Shown: one piece after another, positions 60,785 to 64,000 of the stretch
Layout: every line of letters begins with the position of its first letter
Position numbering within the stretch: position 1 is the stretch's first letter
Source: Stutzerimonas stutzeri
GTDB lineage: Bacteria > Pseudomonadota > Gammaproteobacteria > Pseudomonadales > Pseudomonadaceae
Assembly: GCF_018138085.1 (NCBI RefSeq)
Contig: NZ_CP073105.1
Span: 3,472,001-3,536,000 of the forward strand
DNA length: 64,000 nucleotides
Reading direction: 5' to 3'
Notes under the pieces: generated by a model
The model's input: the letters and a program-made list of their open reading frames with translations, nothing else
What the model was told of the DNA's origin: nothing
The model's database searches: none
Program-made: the position numbers and the translations under genes

Positions 60785-62416
60785 ATGCCGCAATACCTCG
60801 CTCCCGTTCCCCGCTGGGAACCGCATGAACGTCCTTCGATGCCCGGATCCCCGGCGATCCTGCTGCATCCGATGCCGGTGCGCATCGCCTATGCCTGTGT
60901 CGCCGTGCTGGTGGGCATCACCGGTGGCCTGGGCAATGCCTTGTTCATCGCCAACCTGCCGAGCATCCAGGGCGACCTCGGCCTGACGCCCTCGCAGGCG
61001 GCCTGGCTGCCGGCGGCCTATTTCATGGTCAACGTGTCCGCCAATCTGCTGATGATCAAGTTCCGTCAGCAGTACGGCCTGCGCCGCTTCGCCGAGATCG
61101 GTTTGACGCTCTATGCCCTGCTCAGCATCGCCCATGTGTTCGTCGAGGGGCTGGAGATGGCCATCTTCGTGCGTGCGGCCAGCGGCCTGGCGGCGGCCAC
61201 CACCTCGTCGCTGGGCCTGTTCTACATGCTCCAGGCGTTTCGCAAGTCCGACCTGCCGAAGGCGGTGATTCTCGGTTTCGGCATTTCCCAGCTGGGCACG
61301 CCGTTGGCCTGGCTGATGTCGCCGGCATTGCTGGAGATGGGCGAGTGGCATCGCCTATACGTGTTCGAGAGCGGCCTGGCGCTGTGCTCGCTGGCCGCGG
61401 TGGTGGTGCTCAAGTTGCCGCTGGGCGAGCGCATCAAGGTCTTCGAGCCGCTGGATTTTCTCACCTTCGCCCTGCTCGCTCCTGCCCTGGCGTTGATCGC
61501 TGCGGTGTTCGCGCAGGGCCGAATCCTCTGGTGGACCGAGCAACCGTGGCTCGGTTACGCGCTGATCGCCGCGCTATTGCTCATCTGCGCGGCGTTCATG
61601 ATCGAGCATCACCGCCGCAACCCTTTGCTGCACACGCGCTGGCTGGGCACCGCCGAGATGCTGCGCTTCACCTTCGGAGCGCTGATGCTGCGCCTGCTGC
61701 TGTCCGAACAGACCTACGGCGCGGTCGGCCTGCTGCAAACGCTCGGCATGGGTACCGAACAGCTTCAGCCGCTGTACGCGGTCATTCTCCTGGGGCTGAC
61801 CATGGGCATCGCCGGCAGCGCGATGACGTTCAGCCCATCGATGGCCTTCCCGCAGATCCTTCTGTCGATCGTGCTCATCGCCATCGCCAGCTTTCTCGAC
61901 ATCGACGCAACCAACCTGACCCGCCCGCACAACATGTTTCTCAGCCAGGGCCTGCTCGCCTTCGCCAGTGGCATGTTCCTCGGGCCGCTGCTGATCACCG
62001 GCATCGGGCGGGCGCTGCGCAACGGGCCGAACTATCTGGTGACCTTCATCGTCTTGTTCACTATGACCCAGAGCCTCGGCGGCCTGGCGGCGCCAGCGCT
62101 GTTCGGTACCTATCAGGTGATGCGCGAGAAATACCACTCCAGTCACCTGACCGAACAGGTGGTGCCCGGCGACCCCCGCGTCGCCGCGCGCCTGCAAGCC
62201 CAGAGCCAGGCGCTGACGCCGCGCCAGACCGACCCGCGCCTGCGCCAGGCACAGAGTGCGGCGCAGTTGAGCCAGGCGGCCACGCGTGAAGCCAACGTGC
62301 TGGCCTTCAATGACGTTTTCCGGCTGATCGGCATACTTGCCATCGCGGTATTCGGCTGGACGCTCTATCGCACCCTGCGCATCGCGCAGCAGAACAGGAA
62401 CGCGGCCTCTCCATGA
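60785..62416 (+). CDS. MFS efflux pump subunit (DHA2/EmrB-like)
   Basis: 543 aa from the ATG at 60785; ATG 60839 (MPGSPAILL) is an alternative, as neither has a strong ribosome site. About 14 membrane helices (VGITGGLGNALFIANLPSIQ first). Between the last two helices is a long hydrophilic segment (about 70 residues, Gln/Ala-rich) typical of EmrB-like proteins that meet a membrane-fusion partner. Stop overlaps the next start (ATGA). With the HlyD-like and OprM-like genes it makes a tripartite efflux system. Divergent from the siderophore genes, so a role in siderophore export or recycling is possible. Confidence 0.85.
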   Translation: MPQYLAPVPRWEPHERPSMPGSPAILLHPMPVRIAYACVAVLVGITGGLGNALFIANLPSIQGDLGLTPSQAAWLPAAYFMVNVSANLLMIKFRQQYGLRRFAEIGLTLYALLSIAHVFVEGLEMAIFVRAASGLAAATTSSLGLFYMLQAFRKSDLPKAVILGFGISQLGTPLAWLMSPALLEMGEWHRLYVFESGLALCSLAAVVVLKLPLGERIKVFEPLDFLTFALLAPALALIAAVFAQGRILWWTEQPWLGYALIAALLLICAAFMIEHHRRNPLLHTRWLGTAEMLRFTFGALMLRLLLSEQTYGAVGLLQTLGMGTEQLQPLYAVILLGLTMGIAGSAMTFSPSMAFPQILLSIVLIAIASFLDIDATNLTRPHNMFLSQGLLAFASGMFLGPLLITGIGRALRNGPNYLVTFIVLFTMTQSLGGLAAPALFGTYQVMREKYHSSHLTEQVVPGDPRVAARLQAQSQALTPRQTDPRLRQAQSAAQLSQAATREANVLAFNDVFRLIGILAIAVFGWTLYRTLRIAQQNRNAASP

Positions 62417-63597
62417 GTGAACGTACCCAAACCGAGGACCCGGAAAACCTCCAGCCCGCCCAGCCGCCGCAACCGTCGGCGGCCGCGACCGATGCCGGCC
62501 CGGCACCTGACGACCCGCCGAAGACCATCAAGCCGAGCCGTCGCTCGGTCATCCTGATGGTGGTGGTCGCACTGGTCGGCGTGCTGGCGATCCTCTATGC
62601 CTGGCAGCTGTGGCCGTTCAGCGGCCGCGTGGCGGTCACCGAGAACGCCTACGTGCGCGGGCAGATCACGGTTCTCGCACCGCAGGTCAACGGCTACGTG
62701 ACCGAAGTCCTGGTGCAGGATTTCGAACGGGTCGCCCAGGGGCAGACACTGGTGCGCATCGACGATCGCCAGTACCGCCAGACCGTCGAGCAGCGCCGTG
62801 CCGAACTGGCCGCACGACGCTTCGATCTGGAAAACCTCGAGCAGACCCTGGCCTCGAACGAGGCGACGCTGGCTTCTCGTCGTGCCGAACTGTCCTCCGC
62901 CGAGGCCGAGCTGCAACGCGCCCTGGCCGACGAAAAGCGCGTCAACGAGCTGGCCCAGCGCGGTTCGGTCTCGATCCGCGAGCGCGACCAGATCCGCGCC
63001 GGTGCCCGGGCCGCAGCGGCCCGGGTGAAGCAGGCGCAGGCGGCGATCGCCATCGCCGAGCAGACGCTCAAGGCCAGCGAAGTCTCCCGCGGCGGCCTGC
63101 AGGCGCAGGTCGAAATCGCCGAAGCCGCGCTGCAACGGGCGCGGATCGACCTGGATAACACGGTGATCGAGGCGCCACGCGACGGCCAGGTCAGCGAGGT
63201 CACGGTACGCCAGGGCCAGTACGTGACCGCCGGTTCGCAACTGCTCTATCTGGTGCCGGAACAGCTCTGGGTGATCGCCAATTACAAGGAGACCCAGACG
63301 TTCGCCATGCGGCCCGGCCAGCCGGTGCAGATCGAGGTCGACGCACTGGACGGCGCGCGCCTGAGCGGACACGTCCAGCGGCTGGCGCCGGCCACCGGTT
63401 CGGAATTCAGCGTGTTGCGCCCGGACAACGCCACCGGCAACTTCACCAAGGTGGTCCAGCGCGTCCCGGTGCGTATTTCCATCGATCCGGACCAGCCTTT
63501 GGCCCAGCGTTTGCGCCCGGGGCTCTCGGTGGTGACCCACGTCGACACCGGCGCCGCCGTGCCAACCGAGCAACCGGTCGCGGACGACGCGCAATGA
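62413..63597 (+). CDS. HlyD/EmrA-family membrane-fusion protein
   Basis: 394 aa. N-terminal cytoplasmic Pro-rich tail (about 1-45), one membrane helix (SVILMVVVALVGVLAILYAW), then lipoyl/barrel halves: VTENAYVRGQITVLAPQVNG and NTVIEAPRDGQVSEVTVRQG, separated by a long coiled coil (about 115-225: RRAELAARRFDLENLEQ... KQAQAAIAIAEQ). Links the EmrB-like pump to an outer-membrane channel. Starts and ends in four-base overlaps with its neighbours. Confidence 0.92.
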   Translation: MSERTQTEDPENLQPAQPPQPSAAATDAGPAPDDPPKTIKPSRRSVILMVVVALVGVLAILYAWQLWPFSGRVAVTENAYVRGQITVLAPQVNGYVTEVLVQDFERVAQGQTLVRIDDRQYRQTVEQRRAELAARRFDLENLEQTLASNEATLASRRAELSSAEAELQRALADEKRVNELAQRGSVSIRERDQIRAGARAAAARVKQAQAAIAIAEQTLKASEVSRGGLQAQVEIAEAALQRARIDLDNTVIEAPRDGQVSEVTVRQGQYVTAGSQLLYLVPEQLWVIANYKETQTFAMRPGQPVQIEVDALDGARLSGHVQRLAPATGSEFSVLRPDNATGNFTKVVQRVPVRISIDPDQPLAQRLRPGLSVVTHVDTGAAVPTEQPVADDAQ

Positions 63598-64000
63598 GCC
63601 GTCGCCCCTGCGCCCTGCCCTGCCTGCTGACAGCGCTGTTGCTGCTGCCGCTGGCCGGCTGCATGCCGCCCCGAAAACCGCTGCCACCCGAGGCCACGTT
63701 CGCCCCGCCGGCCGACTGGCGCGAGCCAAGGGCGAAACCGGCGGAGATTTCCGTAACCTGGTGGGAAGCCTTCGCCGACCCGCAGCTGACCGCGCTGGTC
63801 GAGGCCGCCCTGGCCAACAACACCGATGTGCTGAGCGCCGCCTCGCGGGTCGAGCAGGCGCGCGAGCAGATCCAGCTGTCGCATGCCGCCCTGCTGCCAT
63901 CGCTGGACGCCGTGCTGGGTGCACAACGCCAGCGCGAGCTGAGCGTGCTGGGCATCACGCATACCACCGCCGTGCAGCCTTCGCTGCAGGTGTCCTACGA
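63594..64000 (+). CDS. Outer-membrane efflux lipoprotein (OprM/NodT family), cut by window end
   Basis: The first 135 codons are present. Lipoprotein signal MSRRPCALPCLLTALLLLPLAGC with lipobox LAGC, then the start of the TolC-like fold: WREPRAKPAEISVTWWEAFADPQLTALVEAALANN, with the WW..F.DP.L..L...AL..N pattern of OprM/NodT proteins, and ASRVEQAREQIQLSHAALLP. Overlaps the membrane-fusion gene by four bases. Forms the outer-membrane exit duct. Confidence 0.9.
   Translation, partial: MSRRPCALPCLLTALLLLPLAGCMPPRKPLPPEATFAPPADWREPRAKPAEISVTWWEAFADPQLTALVEAALANNTDVLSAASRVEQAREQIQLSHAALLPSLDAVLGAQRQRELSVLGITHTTAVQPSLQVSY

Noticed and set aside
62365..63924. 519-codon antisense frame over the HlyD-like gene
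   Set aside because: Shadow; the sense genes have linked ATGA overlaps and full family features.

Overview
The window reads as a chromosomal segment of a high-GC gammaproteobacterium of the Pseudomonas/Stutzerimonas type. That assignment is inferred from gene content and codon use, not from a marker gene. I see no tRNA, rRNA, CRISPR array, complete insertion sequence or integrase.

Layout: (1) 1-6090: the end of an rRNA pseudouridine synthase, exported and lipoprotein genes, an SDR/VOC/aldo-keto reductase group and a LysE exporter. (2) 6328-10558: a complete curli-type amyloid locus, csgD-E-F-G then csgB-csgA, with a greatly enlarged CsgA. (3) 10874-14835: a Tsx-like porin, an rRNA methyltransferase-like gene and topB, the last with a perfect LexA-type box upstream. 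(4) 15140-23307: a PQQ/alcohol module made of a PqqU(YncD)-like TonB receptor, a divergent quinohemoprotein alcohol dehydrogenase with AldA-type aldehyde dehydrogenase, and an AcoR-like sigma-54 activator. A textbook -24/-12 promoter and upstream palindromes lie in front of the dehydrogenase. (5) 23308-26300: an AT-rich accessory insert with a 48-aa small ORF and a NACHT (STAND) NTPase, probably an anti-phage gene. (6) 26521-34179: a beta-CASP nuclease, a VOC protein, a LysR/MFS pair with an exported hydrolase and a cupin, and a second LysE exporter. (7) 34266-37772: a large SF1 helicase fused to a PLD nuclease, the architecture of Mokosh type II defence. (8) 38046-47134: a PEP-mutase-like lyase, an ABC1 kinase, a KaiC-like ATPase overlapping a hybrid histidine kinase, an exported SASA-like esterase, an AraC regulator and a DUF2383 protein. 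(9) 47350-64000: an iron island. It holds a ferric-siderophore reductase with an FhuC/B/D-like importer, a convergent TonB receptor, and an alcaligin-type biosynthetic operon (Rieske protein, NIS synthetase, acyltransferase, MFS exporter, N-monooxygenase). A tripartite efflux system diverges from it across Fur-like boxes and runs off the end.

How the parts work together: the alcohol module looks self-contained for oxidation of an alcohol to the acid with externally acquired or separately made PQQ. The iron island encodes synthesis, export, uptake, import and reductive release for a dihydroxamate siderophore. The NACHT and helicase-PLD genes are two defence-type genes lying within about 14 kb of each other.
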